NCBI RefSeq assembly: GCF_014805685.1
Contig: NC_060904.1
Span: forward strand, 12,775,811 to 12,839,810
Length of the DNA: 64,000 nt
From: Silurus meridionalis
Lineage: Eukaryota; Chordata; Actinopteri; Siluriformes; Siluridae
Reading direction: 5' to 3'
Part shown: positions 12,728-24,735 of the stretch, piece by piece
How positions within the stretch are numbered: position 1 is the first letter of the stretch
How the letters are laid out: every line of letters starts with the position of its first letter
Notes under the pieces: generated by a model
Seen by the model: only the letters and a program-made list of their open reading frames with translations
Databases searched by the model: none
Told to the model about the DNA's origin: nothing
Position numbers and translations under genes: made by a program

Positions 12728-13130
12728 GTACAGTGAATATAAAAACTCTACACACTCTTATGAAATTGCAGGTTTTTAAAACATAAAGACAGAAATAACA
12801 ACATAATTGTAATTGTTAAAAATTGATAAATTTTTTTATTTGATCTTCCAAAAAAAAAAAAAAATCCAGAGAATAAATGAAATACTTAATAATCGTGAAC
12901 ATCATTAAAAGAAACAAACAAAAAAAACCTGATTGCATAATGTCAAAAAGGTTATTTCAAATAGCAAAGTCGTTTCATAGGTTTTCGATGGTATTGAAGT
13001 CTAGGCTCTGGTATTGAAGTCTAGACTCTGGCTGGGCCATTCCAGAACTTTGATTATGCTTGGTGGTGTACATTTGGGATGTTCCCACCAGGAATTCCTC
13101 TCACCATAAGTGTACATGATCAGGACATTG
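12728..13130 (-). mobile_element. Tc1/mariner-like relic (family H-like)
   Basis: TACAGTGAATATAAAAACTC resembles a fish Tc1-like terminus after a TA. GGCTGGGCCATTCCAGAAC near 13029-13047 is antisense to the transposase region that includes the WP.SPDL motif. A 20-bp tandem duplication (12990-13009 and 13010-13029) sits in the same part. The right end is not defined. Confidence 0.5.
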
Positions 13131-14147
13131 GGACTGGTTGTATTTTCTGGATGTGTATAATAAACATTACAGTTAGGCAATACATTAATATTATTATAAA
13201 AGATGAGGTAGACAACCAGAGCAATGTACACAATAACATACACATACAAGCTACTCTCATGCATGTATTGAAATGCTTCTGATTTCCTATTTTTGATGAA
13301 AGCATTTACATAATTGCCAGGAACTTATGTTAGATAACAGTAATTTACTATTATAAAGATCATTATTAAAATATCTTCCTCTCCTCTCTTCTTAAGTTCA
13401 TTGTACACCAGTTCATAAGTTCTTTGTACACCAGTTGAATTATTATGCTTTAATATTTATCAAAGTGTTTTTTTACACCATATATCTAAAACTTTTTTCT
13501 TGATGACAGATGGCTTTTTATTGCTTTTTTTTGCTATTAAAATTTTAGTACATTTTCAAATCAATTTTTTTCTAAATCTTCCCAGAGCTCTTGTTCAACT
13601 GTATTATTGCAGATCTTTGTATTATTTATTTTAGTTTTGAATATTCCTTCTACAAATGCACAATTATTCAGATACAAATATCAAAGTTTATTATTCCCAA
13701 CTTTTTGTAGCTTTTTGGATATTTTCTGAAGCACATCCGACCCAACCTATTAACAATGACTTATTTCTGATGGAGGCATCATAATACAGTTAGAAATATA
13801 GGAAAAAAGGAAAATAAGTGCTGGCAGATTTTTTCTGTTCATTTTTATCAAGCTGGTAATGTAGAAGGCTCAAATCTAACCCAGCACATGGTTTATTCAG
13901 TGCAAGATCTGATCTTGTTTTTTTTGCAAGCTTGTTTGTGCATACATTTAGTCATATATGATCATCTATTGTCAACAAATATGTCCAGTACTTGCTTTTG
14001 GTGTAAGCACATCAAATGTGAATCTTTCAGCATCCTCTAACAGTCCAAACTCTTGACAGATGAGTTGAATTTAAGTCTGTCATACAATTTACATACTGTA
14101 TTTGTGATGGATTACAAACATTACTAAAATTTGTTACATGTCTGCCT
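13131..14147. other. Unrecognised AT-rich sequence
   Basis: About 1 kb of T-rich and A-rich sequence. It may contain the decayed remainder of the hAT relic that follows on the minus strand, but no protein similarity is visible. Confidence 0.35.
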
Positions 14148-14643
14148 CTAATGCAAAGTAGATGAAAGGTTTTCTAGATGAATTGCTTTCAGTAAATTCC
14201 TTGAAGTCTGGAAAACTGAGATATTAATTTTATCAATTATTTTCTCAAAAAACATATATAAATATATATATGAATTATCAAGCATATCTGCAATATCCAA
14301 AGACATAGATAGCCAAGGTTTTTCACAGTGAACCTCTTCTCTGGAGATTCTTTTCAGTGTGTATTGGTTTGTGACCTGATTTGTTTCTGCATAACAGGGC
14401 AAACTGTCTTGACTCTACTGGTCAGGTCTTAATGAGATGAACAATTTCGCATTGCCATCTGTAGCACGCTGCAAACTCACTTAACTCCGAAGTAAGGGTT
14501 TCTGCTCCAAGAGCCTCCCGGTGAATCATCCAATGTGTGAAACCAACATGTGGCACTAATTCATGAACCGTTGCCATGAGTTCTTTGTTTTTCCCACCAT
14601 AGCATCTGTTCTGTCTATGTGCACACTCACACAACTCTTCCAC
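14148..14643 (-). pseudogene. hAT-type transposase relic (ZBED5/GTF2IRD2-like)
   Basis: Read on the minus strand, the segment from 14643 gives CYGGKNKELMATVHE, then THWMIHREALGAETLTSEL and CEIVHLIKT. This is the HRExLA...L...VKIVNFIK block of hAT transposases of the ZBED5/GTF2IRD2/FAM200 type. A stop follows, and a second frame reads KPWLSMSLDIADMLDNSY and FEKIIDKINISVFQ, resembling the downstream 'LADIF...LIDKIxAF' part. The BED zinc finger and C-terminal dimerisation domain are not seen. It is inactive transposon debris, not a domesticated gene, because frames are broken. Confidence 0.75.
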
Positions 14644-14849
14644 ACCACATCCATTTAATCAGAAGGTATGTAAAATGTTTTTCCAGGAAAAAAAGAAAAA
14701 CTCTGGGCAAATACAAATAATGGGATGGTATTTGGAAAATACATAAATACCAAGTGCAATACAATTTTCTTATTTAATTTAGGGTTGCTTTTTATATTAG
14801 TGATTTGGTGGCTAATAGTATAATAAGAGTGTGGGATTTGCATGCTTAT

Positions 14850-15200
14850 GGTCCTTGCACTGCTTTAAAATGGACAGAGACAAAAGTCTCAATTTGCTGT
14901 AATAATAAGCTCCACTCTTCTGGGAAGATGGTCCACTAGATTTTGGAGTGTTCATTTGGAGATCATTTAGCCAAAGGTGTTAGTAAATGCAGGTAGTGAT
15001 ATAAGGTGCAGAGGCCTGGGGTGTTTCCAGTTCATCCCAAAGATGTTCAGCAGACCACTCAAGATTCTCAATGCCAACACTTACTGTATAAAGAAAATGT
15101 TCATGGAGCTCGTTTGTCATGCTAGAATAGGTTTGGTGTTTGGAAAAGAACCACATATGGTGAAAAAAAGGTATCCCAACACTTTTGTCCATATAGAGTA
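14850..15200 (-). mobile_element. Tc1-like family E, terminal half
   Basis: TCCACTCTTCTGGGAAGATG, CCACTAGATTTTGGAG and the terminus ending ACTTTTGTCCATATAGAG-TA are the antisense 3' region of a common fish Tc1-like family whose ends read CACTATATGGCCAAAAGTAT. The transposase would lie on the minus strand. The left part is missing. Confidence 0.75.
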
Positions 15201-16104
15201 TACCACACAATGGATGTAATTCTTCTTTTATTATGATGCCTTAAAAGAATTGTGTTCATATTTTATGATATTTCAGTCTTTTTTTCGGTCCAAATATAAT
15301 AAATTTAGCAGCTGTACGTAGCTCATGTCACGGCAGGAAACACTTCCCACAGGTTGAAAACCCCAGGTGCTGGTCTTGAGGATTCTTTCAGCATTCTGAA
15401 ATTTTGTGAATAACACAGTTTGTATTGTTTTCTATTTTTTAAACAACTACCTAGTACAAAATCTGTGTGGCATCCCACAAAGACGCTTGAACAGAACCAG
15501 TTGTGAATATTTGAACACTCTCTATAAGCGCTATATGTCTGTATTTGTATTTGTATTTGTAAGAGGAATAGCTGTTTTTTGCCTGCTTAATGGTCAGTTA
15601 TCACATTCGGACTATGCTATTTAACCCTGAATACCTTCATGACATCCAAGAAACCATATAAACGAACAAAAGAGGCAGATGCTGGTTTATGAGCAAAAAT
15701 ATAAGTAATAACTTAGATGACCAGCTGCTCTGAGAGATGAGGATAGCTCACAGGTCTGGAGAGTGTTAATAACTGTGAGACAGTCGAAAAAGTGTTCGTA
15801 TTTCAAAAAAACACTCAATCCTAATACATGGTATAAAATAAAGCGTCCATTCAATTTTCAGCAACAGTAGGTATCTTCACATTTGATTAATGCACTATAT
15901 GACATAAGGATATTTGTTCAGCCAGACTGAGAAAATCTCTCTCTAACACAGTCAAGACCATGTTTGTTTTTTAAAACAGGGCACACAAAAAAAAGAGGAA
16001 GTGTTTACTAGGTAGCAGAGCAAATTTGGTTTAAGACTGCATTCAATAATGTCTCTATATTAGTTTGTGTAGCACTGTTTGTATTACAACCATATATGTA
16101 TATA
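15201..16104. other. Unrecognised sequence with a short TATTTG tandem
   Basis: No gene or repeat family is recognised. Near 15541-15560 TATTTG is repeated three to four times. Confidence 0.35.
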
Positions 16105-16440
16105 TTAGGGATGTGCATCTCCATACCTGAGGCCGATGCGATTTGCATCTTGATGCATAGCCAACTATACAATACATTAAAGATAAATACAGTACGAAGC
16201 AGCTACCGATGCAATGCAATACGGTTCACCACTATTATGATGCAATGGAACAAATATGATGCTATGCAACATGTGTACACACAGACAGCAAATCATACAT
16301 TTATTTAAGAGCCTTCTAACTTTTAACACATGGCCCACTGACAAGCAGGCCTTTGTAGTGAAAAAAAATATTGAATAAAGCCAGATGTTCTTTCCCAGTT
16401 CTGTTCCAGGAAGAGGCAGCTCTACCTCTGCCATGTTAAT
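16105..16440. mobile_element. Possible hAT-like MITE
   Basis: TAGGGATGTGCATCTCC followed by GATGCGATTTGCATCTTGAT resembles the end of fish non-autonomous hAT elements. No 8-bp duplication could be fixed by eye, so borders are approximate. Confidence 0.4.
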
Positions 16441-16560
16441 CTATATTCTATGTGACTCTCAGAGTCCTGACAGTCACCTGTGATATGTCATATTCATGTA
16501 GCAGCAATGGTTTTGAGAGAACGTCCTTTGGAAAACAAGTTAATCTCCATATACAGTATT

Positions 16561-17265
16561 GTCAAGTCAAGTCAAGTCAAGTTTATTTCTATAGCGCTTT
16601 TCACAACAGACATTGTCTCAAAGCAGCTTTACAGAAATCAACAGTCAAGGTAAATGGTGTGCATTTATCCGTGATGAGCAGCCATGGCGACTGTGGCAAG
16701 GAAAAACTCCCTTAGATGTTATGAGGAAGAAACCTTGAGAGGAACCAGACTCAAAAGGGGAACCCATCCTCATTTGGGTGACATCAAGAGTTTGATCATA
16801 AATCTTTCAACAATACAGAACACTGGAGAGTGAGAACTAACATAAGTACTGGAGAATAAGATTATAAGTAATGTTCTTTCTACAGTCTTATACAGTCATT
16901 ATGGTTATAAAACTAGAAGCTACTGAGCTCAACATTTGTGATAATCACAGATCCAGCACCAGCTTCTCCATGCTAAAGCCTTTAAACACTCCAGGAGGTC
17001 CAATGTCAAAACTCCATACATGTAGTGGGATCCAACTGGCACTGGTACGTCCCTAGAGGGTACGGGATGTTTGCTGATTCGGCATCTACTTCTTCAATGG
17101 TCCATAATCTTCATGAGGTGGGACGTGACTAGAGCTGGACAAACCTCAGGATGCCTCGGGATGGGGAGAGAAAGAGAAGCAGTGGAGAGGAATTAGCGTA
17201 GCTAGGTTATGATGTGAGATGTATGTTATGTGTAGGCTTTGCTAAAAAGATACGTTTACACATTA
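16561..17265 (-). mobile_element. L2-A LINE, 3' end copy
   Basis: The complement of the element at 1904-2799: GTCAAGTCAAGTCAAGTTTA tail, TATAGCGCTTTTCACAACAG, then a long 3' untranslated region in the same order. It stops just inside the ORF2 end (complement of AAAAACATATCTTTTTAGC). By eye the two copies agree at roughly nine of ten bases over long stretches. Confidence 0.88.
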
Positions 17266-17527
17266 TTATTGGTCACACATTATTGCTCCCTTTTGAAATA
17301 ATACAAGTATAGCACATTTACTTATAATTATATATAAATAAATAATTTTTTACTGATGTAAATATGTTAATACAAATGCCAACTTTTATGCTAATGCATC
17401 ATACCATCCATATTAAATATACAATTTATTTAACAGCTAGGTCCAAATCCAATAATTTAGATGGATAATTGTGTTCCATGAGTTAGTCTGTTGGACACTC
17501 TGCTCATCTGTGTTCACAGCTCAATGG

Positions 17528-17740
17528 TATTTAATTAAATTAAATTTGTATAGCACTTTGGGCAGTCATAATGCAGATTTACACAAGTAAACAAATTAAT
17601 GATATGAGATTTAACATTTATCCTGAAATTTTACCTCAAGAAACAAGCCAGAGGCAACGTAAGGCAGAACCGTTACACCCTAAGACATAATAAACCTTGA
17701 GAAAAACGAGACTTAAAAGTGAACCCATTCTCATTTGGAT
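17528..17740 (-). mobile_element. Degenerate L2-A LINE 3' end
   Basis: TTAAATTTGTATAGCACTTT, AACCTTGAGAAAAACGAG and GTGAACCCATTCTCATTTGG follow the order of the L2-A 3' end with many changes and a deletion. It is older than the copy 300 bp upstream. Confidence 0.7.
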
Positions 17741-18179
17741 GCTAGATATCCAGAATTCCCTTCTGGAAATGTGTACACTGTGTTTAAATTGTGTAACTAC
17801 AAAATTCACTACAGTTTCATCATGAAGTCTTTATTACTGACGTCATTAATCTGTTCACTGATGGAAACGAGTGCTATAGCTGTGTTTGTTGATTCGGCTA
17901 CAGTCCCAAACCGTATAGCTGTTTTAAAACTGTTTGTTTAATTGCAGCCCAAAGCCATCTTTATGGTTACTGAGTGATGCCATCCACTGTTGTCTCAAGT
18001 ATCTTTAGACTGTTGATGTACAACCATGCTCAGCAGCAGCAAATTGTTTTCATATGATGAGAACTTCAACCAGAAGTAGGGCATTAGTGTGAATCTGGCA
18101 GATCCGAAATATAGAAGAGGTCAAGATTACCGGGAGCTTTGGAGAAGCAGTTGTACTGTAACTTTATCAATAGTCACAC
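17741..18179. other. Unrecognised sequence
   Basis: No feature could be supported. Confidence 0.35.
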
Positions 18180-18753
18180 TGTTCGGGAAATGAAATCAGT
18201 TTTCTCCGCAATTTCTCTGCTCGCTTTAGAGCAGAAGTCGCAAAACATTTTCTGTGTCTCGTGATCGTACCTCAGCCATGAAAACTTTTCAATCCAAAAA
18301 GGTTTTCAAATGTCTTTTGGCACTTTTTATTTATGTTTTCACTGGCATAGAAAGATGGTCCTCAGTGTGTCTGTCGTTCTTCCTCTCTCCAACGCTGGAA
18401 CAACTGCAGCCTGCCTTTATACTACAGGTGTGTCATCAGCGGAAGAGCTGGACAGAGATGGAGACTGTTTTGAAAAAAGTCTGATATTTTTAGATTGGAA
18501 ATGTTTTTTTTCTGATGAGGAAAGGTGAGTTTTGATTTAACTGTCCGGTTATTTTGACGCTTTAACTCAAGCATAGGCGGCGCATGCGTCTCCGTTTATT
18601 ACATCAACAATTTATGTGATAGAACACGCACATAAAAAGTCATAACATGCAGATTATACGGTCATAACGTGTACATTTATATGGTCGCAGGTGGCAATCT
18701 AGGCTAAAATATTACTCGCATATGCGACCATTTTTGTCGCTGTCTGGAGCCCT
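18180..18753 (-). mobile_element. Possible hAT-type element or relic
   Basis: The right border GTCTGGAGCCCTG is the complement of CAGGGCTCCAGAC, the end of a fish hAT family, and is followed inward by the complement of AGCGACAAAAATGGTCGC. ORFs at 18254-18528 carry no hAT protein motif. The left end and 8-bp duplication are not identified. Confidence 0.45.
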
Positions 18754-18799
18754 GTTTCTGCCTAGTGCATCTGAAGGTATAACTTTATCATTTTGCCCT

Positions 18800-18930
18800 T
18801 ATACAGAGTGACTTACAACTAAGCAGTTTAGGGTTAAGGTCCTTGTTTAAGGGCCCAGCAGTCAAGGTGCTGGGATTTTAATTTTGAACCTTCTGAGCCA
18901 GAGTCCAACGCCTTAACCTTTGTGGTAATG
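18800..18930 (-). mobile_element. Degenerate tRNA-derived SINE-like repeat
   Basis: CCCTTATACAGAGTGACTTA, TTAGGGTTAAGGTCCTTG and GGGCCCAGCAGTCAAGGTGC are in the order of a fish-wide SINE-like repeat whose complement begins with a tRNA-like head. This copy lacks a clean B box. Confidence 0.55.
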
Positions 18931-19064
18931 CCGGTATTAAACAACTCTATATAATGATCAAGAAGCTTTTATAACTAACTTGGGGCTATTCAAGTTATGC
19001 AAATCTCAGGCCCAGAAGCTTTTTACTTCCTCGTTTTTGTAATATTTTATTGGTTTGTCAATTA

Positions 19065-19305
19065 GAAGAATAGAATAGCCTTTATTTGTCACATATACAT
19101 TACAGCAAAATTTGTTCTTTGCATAGCTTGCTCAGAAGCTGGGATCAGAGCACAGGATCGTCCATGATACAGCGCCCCTGTAGCACAGAGGGTTAAGGGC
19201 CTTGCTTAAGGGCCCAAGAGTGTCAGCTTGGCGATACCGGGGCTTGAACCCCCGACCTTCCGATCAGTAACCCAGCACCTTAACCACTGAGCTACCACTC
19301 TCCCG
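19065..19305 (-). mobile_element. tRNA-derived SINE, near complete
   Basis: On the minus strand it starts near 19305 with GTGGTAGCTCAGTGGTTAAG, an A-box-like sequence, then GGTTCAAGCCCC, a B box matching GGTTCRANNCC. The middle holds GGGCCCTTAAGCAAGGCCC. The tail near 19065-19095 reads TGTGACAAATAAAGGC and ATTCTATTCT, an L2-like 3' end. Such elements are transcribed by RNA polymerase III from the internal boxes and copied by a partner LINE. The B box here is intact. A relative lies at 59341-59595. Confidence 0.85.
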
Positions 19306-19489
19306 TTAGCGGAAGTAGGGTGATACAACCACTGAAACTGCATAAAGGCATTCACAGAAGAGCCTCAGGAAATTGCTAGTGGTCTAATGATTTATAAACG
19401 GTTGTCTGGTGAAATATGTTTATACAGCTACATTGTGTATATACAATCCTCTTGGAAGGATTAACACGACAAGGCTGATTTATTTGTTT

Positions 19490-20465
19490 TTGCTTAACAT
19501 TACAGACATTTGAGTTTGAGATCAAAATCAGATGTTAGATTAGAATTTCAGCTTTCATATCCCAATTTGCACATCTACATAGGTTAAAGAACTGAAGACA
19601 TGGCAGTCCAATTTGGTTGGACATAAATGACAAATAACTGCAAACGAATGAATTCACCAAGCTGTTTGATTCTACTTGTGATGCATTTAAAAGGATTGTA
19701 CCATAGTCTCTTTCAGCTGTTGTTTAATATTTTGTAGTTGTGATGCTATTGGTGGTGGTGTACTCCTTTCAGTCCCTTTTTTACTGGGTGAAATACATAG
19801 TCATTGTGTTTTTGGTTTTGGCCAGTCTCTTACTTTTCCCCACTGATGAAGTGCTTTGTTGAGTGTATTTTGGCTCATTGGCTTGGTGCATGATGGAGTT
19901 TCTCCTAATTAGATTAGATGCATTTCTCTGTAAATTGGCAGACAGAATGTTTCCATAGACGACTGAATTCATTCTGCTCCTACCACCCTTAGCTACATTA
20001 CCAATAACAATTAGTAAATCTATTCCAGAAGCAGATATGCTATACTATTACCTCCACTGTGCTTGGATGATAAACAGCTTGAATGCTTTGTATCATAAGC
20101 AGATCCTTTCTTTCTCTACACTTTGGCATTTAATCCTACAAGATGGATTGTATTACTTCCACCCCATTTTCTGTGGAGGTTGTTGGTGATTTTTTTTTGT
20201 TGGTGATGTGATTGTTTATTTTTCCACAGCTCTCTTATTTTTTTCTGTCATCAAATGCTGATGTTTTCCTTGGTGCAAGTCTCAATGTTTCGTCACAGTT
20301 CTTTCTCATGTAGTTTGTCACACAATTTTCTTTTTGGTCTTTTTGTTGGTTTATCCATTCTAAAATCTAATGAAGTCTTCACAGATAAACCTAGAGCTCA
20401 ATACATATGTTGACATTGACAACTATGAATATTTTAAACAATCGATCTTATCTCACACCTGGCCA
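19490..20465 (-). mobile_element. Tc1-like family F relic with transposase
   Basis: The minus strand holds a decayed transposase of a further Tc1-like family. At 19781-19972 the frame reads VYGNILSANLQRNASNLIRR and NSIMHQANEPKYTQQS. The latter corresponds to the second catalytic Asp region (QxNDPKHT), with the Asp changed to Glu. The first half around 20000-20460 retains only short pieces, such as the antisense of the region before the catalytic core. No inverted repeats are recognised. Confidence 0.7.
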
Positions 20466-21830
20466 AGAAACAATTGTCAGTCATTTATCCCATTATATTG
20501 ATCACTTGTAAAATTCATGGGTTCAAGGTTCTTTTGATTATTATTGAATACAAAAGTATTTTTTGATAATAGAATATAGTCTGAAAGGACAGTGATAATT
20601 GCATCAAATATTCTAATTATGATTTTAGTTTTAAAACTACCTGATCAGTGAGTAGATCATTGGGAAATGGAGAACAGCCTGATGAGGAGGGTAATTCTAC
20701 ATTTGTCTTGGAAATGTACAAGACTCGAGTTGTCAAAAATTGAAAAATCTGAAGTCACATGTGGCACATTTAAAAGCAAACAATCATTTGCAAAATAAAG
20801 TAAATATCTGAAAGAATAAATTTAAATTTAAGTGGAGAAGTATATTGCTTAAGTAATCTAAAAAAAAAAGATGAATATTATTGGTAAAGGTATGTATTTG
20901 GAATGTCTTAATATGTAAACAACTAATATGGATATTTCTGAAAAAGAGAAAAAAAATATTTTATATTATTATTATTATTATTTTTTTTTTATATTTATAT
21001 TATATTTATATATTATATTTATATTATATTTATATATTATATTTTATTTATGTATTCATTTTGTGGAGAGTAAAAAAACCCATTGATGACAATCTATGAG
21101 TTTTTCTGATCCAATGTGGGATGTAGAAGAATAATGACCAAGTAAACATTTGTATCCATTTACATCGAGAATATGTAGCATATGCCATGTGACTAATATT
21201 TATTTAAAATGTTGTAGAACACAAACACTTGTGCTTGTGCGTGCATTTAGATGATGTTTTGCCGAGCTCGCTATAATTTAACACTAAATGAATGAACACA
21301 TACCAATGTGGAACTCTGTGACTGTCTAGATTTGCTTATGTGGACTGTAAATGCTTTCGCTTGCTTGTTCATTATTTTGAATACGATTATATTTAATGTG
21401 CAAGCAAACATAATTTCAATAGAGCTGCATATTTATGGTTTATATAAGCAGTTTATTCACTATCCATAACAGGAATATACTTGAATCAGCATGATGGTGT
21501 GTGGAAAAGCTTGATCGAGTCCTTCTTTGATCTCCATTCCAGTGGCCAGACTAAAGGCCTGACTGTATGAAGTTCCCTTGAACTGAAATTACTTCTGAAA
21601 TAGAGAGGCCAGGTGGAAGAGACTAATCTTTTCATTTCTTGCTCAGAGATCCACACGCACACACAGACTGCACACACAGACTCTTTTAAAACCAGACACA
21701 TTGCTCAAGACCAGTGAATTTCATGCTTGACATGGTCAGCCAAGTGATTTATTTCTATCTTCTATAAAACAAGCTTTAAGAGACATGACTGAATAAGGAA
21801 ATTGTTAAACTTTCAAGTATATTACTGCCA
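20466..21830. other. Unrecognised sequence with AT low complexity
   Basis: Between 20945 and 21055 there is an ATT tract followed by imperfect TTATATTTATA repeats. An apparent plus-strand ORF over this part is simple-sequence. The rest shows no gene or known repeat. Confidence 0.45.
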
Positions 21831-22175
21831 CACTGTATGGACAAAAGTTTGCGGACACTTGTTTATAAGATGTGTTTGTACTTTTTTATGTGTATGAACA
21901 TGCCATTCACAATTAGACCCTATTTGCTGTTATAATAACTTCCGATCTTCTGGGTAGATGTCCCACTAGATTTTGGATTGTAATTGTAGAGATTTGTGCT
22001 CATTCAGCCATAAGGATGTTAGTCAAATCAATAACTGTGAGGAGAACTGGTGTGTGAACAGAACTTTATAGCAGGCCACTCAAGATCTTCCACGCCAACC
22101 ATATCTTTACAAAGCTCACATTGTCATGCTGGAAAAGGTATGGGTCTTCTAGTTTAGTTTTAACACCAGTGATGA
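21831..22175 (-). mobile_element. Tc1-like family E, terminal half
   Basis: CACTGTATGGACAAAAGTTT matches the family E terminus, followed by TTGCTGTTATAATAAC, GATCTTCTGGGTAGATG, GTCCCACTAGATTTTGGA and GCAGGCCACTCAAGATCTTC in family order. The catalytic part and other end are missing. Confidence 0.75.
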
Positions 22176-22439
22176 ACAGACTATCAGACCTTTTGGCTTG
22201 TAAATTATCGCCATACCATTATCTCCATTAATGCTCTATTTTTGCTAATTTACTGTAACTTATTATTATTGTTCTGAGAAACATTTTATTGAATTGGAAA
22301 AAACAAACATTTAATCAGTGGATTAAAATCTCCTTTGAATAGAGTTCTATAGAGAAAAAGTCACATGAAAAAAAATCAAAAAGCCTTCAGGTATATTTTT
22401 TTACACAATTAGATTTTGTACAAGGTGTGTCAGATTTAA

Positions 22440-22920
22440 TAAACAGGTCTTTGCAGGTCTAGATTTTGATTTTGCTATTCTATCACTTTCAAACTTCAGG
22501 GTTTGAACCACTCCAATAAATCTTTGGCAGTAGGTTTAGCGCCATTGTCCTATTCTGCTCCACAACCACCTTCTCCAGCTCAATAAATGTTGCCATCACC
22601 ACAGACTTGTACTCCTCCCTTGTTTAGTCTCCTTGCTGATGACAAGTATTCCCAACAAATGAGGCAACCACCACCATGCTACACATTTTGGATGGTATTC
22701 TCAGCACGATGAGCAGTGTTAGGTTTACATCAAACTGAGTGCTTTGTGCAAAGCCAAAACTTTAGCTAAATCATCAAAATATCTTTTGACACACCCGAAA
22801 AGTATATGTCTACTTTGACTAAGGTTATTCAGTGTAAAGCTTCCATATTTTAGGTGTGGCTCTCCAGATCTGTCAGTCTTGCCTTCGGCCCCTCTTAGAA
22901 TGTCTCTGAGGTTATCAGGT
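22440..22920 (-). mobile_element. Tc1-like family H relic
   Basis: CACCACCATGCTACACATTT, GGATGGTATTCTCAGCACGA and GAGTGCTTTGTGCAAAGCC are antisense to the GGG(S/N)IMLWG-type region of a fish Tc1-like transposase (complement of a VKHGGGG motif). Frames are broken throughout and the inverted repeats are unclear. Confidence 0.6.
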
Positions 22921-23412
22921 AAACATATTGGTAGAAAATATGCTGCATAATCATTCTATTAGATACATAGATAACCAAATATTCTAATTATACTTTGATT
23001 TTTACCCAAAGCATTTGCATATTATGATGCTATGGCTGTCAATTGCATATTATCTTGCCGAAAACATTACAGTTAGCAGCACCACTAGCTAAGGTAAGGC
23101 AATACTAAACAATGGATGATAATAAGTTTTATTAAAAATATTTCATAGCTGCAATCTACAGCAAAACATGCTTAGGTTTGTGTAGTTTTGTTATAAAAGA
23201 TGTTACAATTTCTTGAAAGTACCATTAAATTGGAAGCCAGTTTTTAACTAAGTTTTTCTATTAGCTATACTCTGCTTTTATAATAACTGGCAAATCTGAA
23301 GATATAGGATTTGGCTAACTCCTCTCAAGATGTGAGATTTCGAGGTTTTAAGCTCTCTTTTTTGTAAAAATACAGTCAGAGATTTTCATTTATATAGTCA
23401 TCTTTCTTTTTT

Positions 23413-23965
23413 TAAGTCAAATTAAGCAGGCTTTATTGTCATTCCAAGCATATATAGTACAGGTCACAGTCAAATGAAACAACGTTCCCCCAGGACCAGG
23501 TGCCACATATGACAAAATAAATGAGCAACATGTAACACACAACACAGAACTACACAAAACTAATGGCTTTAAATAAAATGCATGTCTGTGACATTTAGGG
23601 AAAAAAACAACATAACACAACGAGACAGTGGACCCATTGAAACTGTAGCACCAACCAGTACAGAAGATGTGTTAGTGCAAATTAATTGTCTGTATGATAA
23701 TAAATACTGTATATATAATAAATATTGTGCAAAACAGCTTTTTTTGTGCAAACAGTTAATGAGTTTGTTCATTTGTGTGTGCGTGTGTGTCAGTCCAGTC
23801 CTTTTTATTGAGTATTGAGAAACTGTTATACAGTCTGCATGTGAATGCTCAAATGGTTCAATATTTTTTCCCAGATGGCAGGAGAGTGAAGAGTGTGTAT
23901 GTGTGATCATACACAATGCTGGTGGCTTTTCAGATGCAAGGTGTATCTTCCGCTTTAGTAACCGC
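23413..23965 (-). mobile_element. L2-B LINE, 3' untranslated region and ORF2 end
   Basis: TCAAATTAAGCAGGCTTTAT and GTCATTCCAAGCATATATAG mark the complement of the L2-B terminus. GTACAGGTCACAGTCAAATG and ACAACGTTCCCCCAGGACC follow. From 23800 inward, CCAGATGGCAGGAGAGTGAA is antisense to the ORF2 C-terminal LPSGR-type region. A short GT tract lies at 23775-23790. Confidence 0.75.
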
Positions 23966-24119
23966 TTTATTCCAGACAGGTTAACAATAGATATGCAGAA
24001 CAATGGGCAGGCATCAGGGGACACCTTCTAAATGATAGTCAATTGCAGGGCACTACACATGTAGCATACCTATTTACTCATGCATTTATACCTAGGGGAA
24101 AATTTCGGATAAGGGAAGT

Positions 24120-24240
24120 GGTAGCTTAATGGTTGAGACACTGAACAAGATCGAAAGTTTGTAAGTTTAAACCCCAGCACTTCCAAGTGGCTGCTTCTGG
24201 GCCCTTGAGCAAAGCTCTTAATCAGTCAATAAGACAACTG
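24120..24240 (+). mobile_element. Degenerate tRNA-derived SINE head
   Basis: GTGGTAGCTTAATGGTTGAG (A-box-like), GTAAGTTTAAACCCC (degraded B box) and GGGCCCTTGAGCAAAGCTC occur in the same order as the SINE at 19065-19305, here on the plus strand. No tail is seen. Confidence 0.65.
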
Positions 24241-24735
24241 TAAGTAAAAGTAAAATATACATTTACCAACTGGAATGTGAAAATTGGAAAACCTAGAAGC
24301 AACACAAAACCCATTCAAACAGAATGTGAACAAACACCTGAAAGGAACTCAACATATGCAGTAACCAAAACTTACGATACATACACCGAACTTTTGAGCT
24401 GTTTGACTGCAATTGTTCCTGTAACACCACTGTGCAATTTAATCACATCCTCAGCTCCTGCAATTCTCAGCTCCTATAATAGGTCTGTGTTGAAGCCTGG
24501 ACTGAATACTTCTTTGTCATCACGTTTTTGACCTTATCTTCCCATAAACCACTGTAGCCCCTTCTTTTGTCTCGGATGAACTTTAACAGCATTAACTCAC
24601 TATTTTCATCAAGAAAACCTGATCCCAGTGAGACCCTGCATTTAAGACACTGCCCCTTGTTTGAGAAAGCACTCGAAATGAACCTGTTATAAAAAAAATT
24701 ACTATGGCTTGCAGGTAATAATGCTGCATACAACA

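Noticed and set aside
23569..24024. 151-codon minus-strand ORF
   Set aside because: It runs across an L2-B untranslated region and a GT tract (His-Thr repeats), so it is a shadow of repeat sequence.
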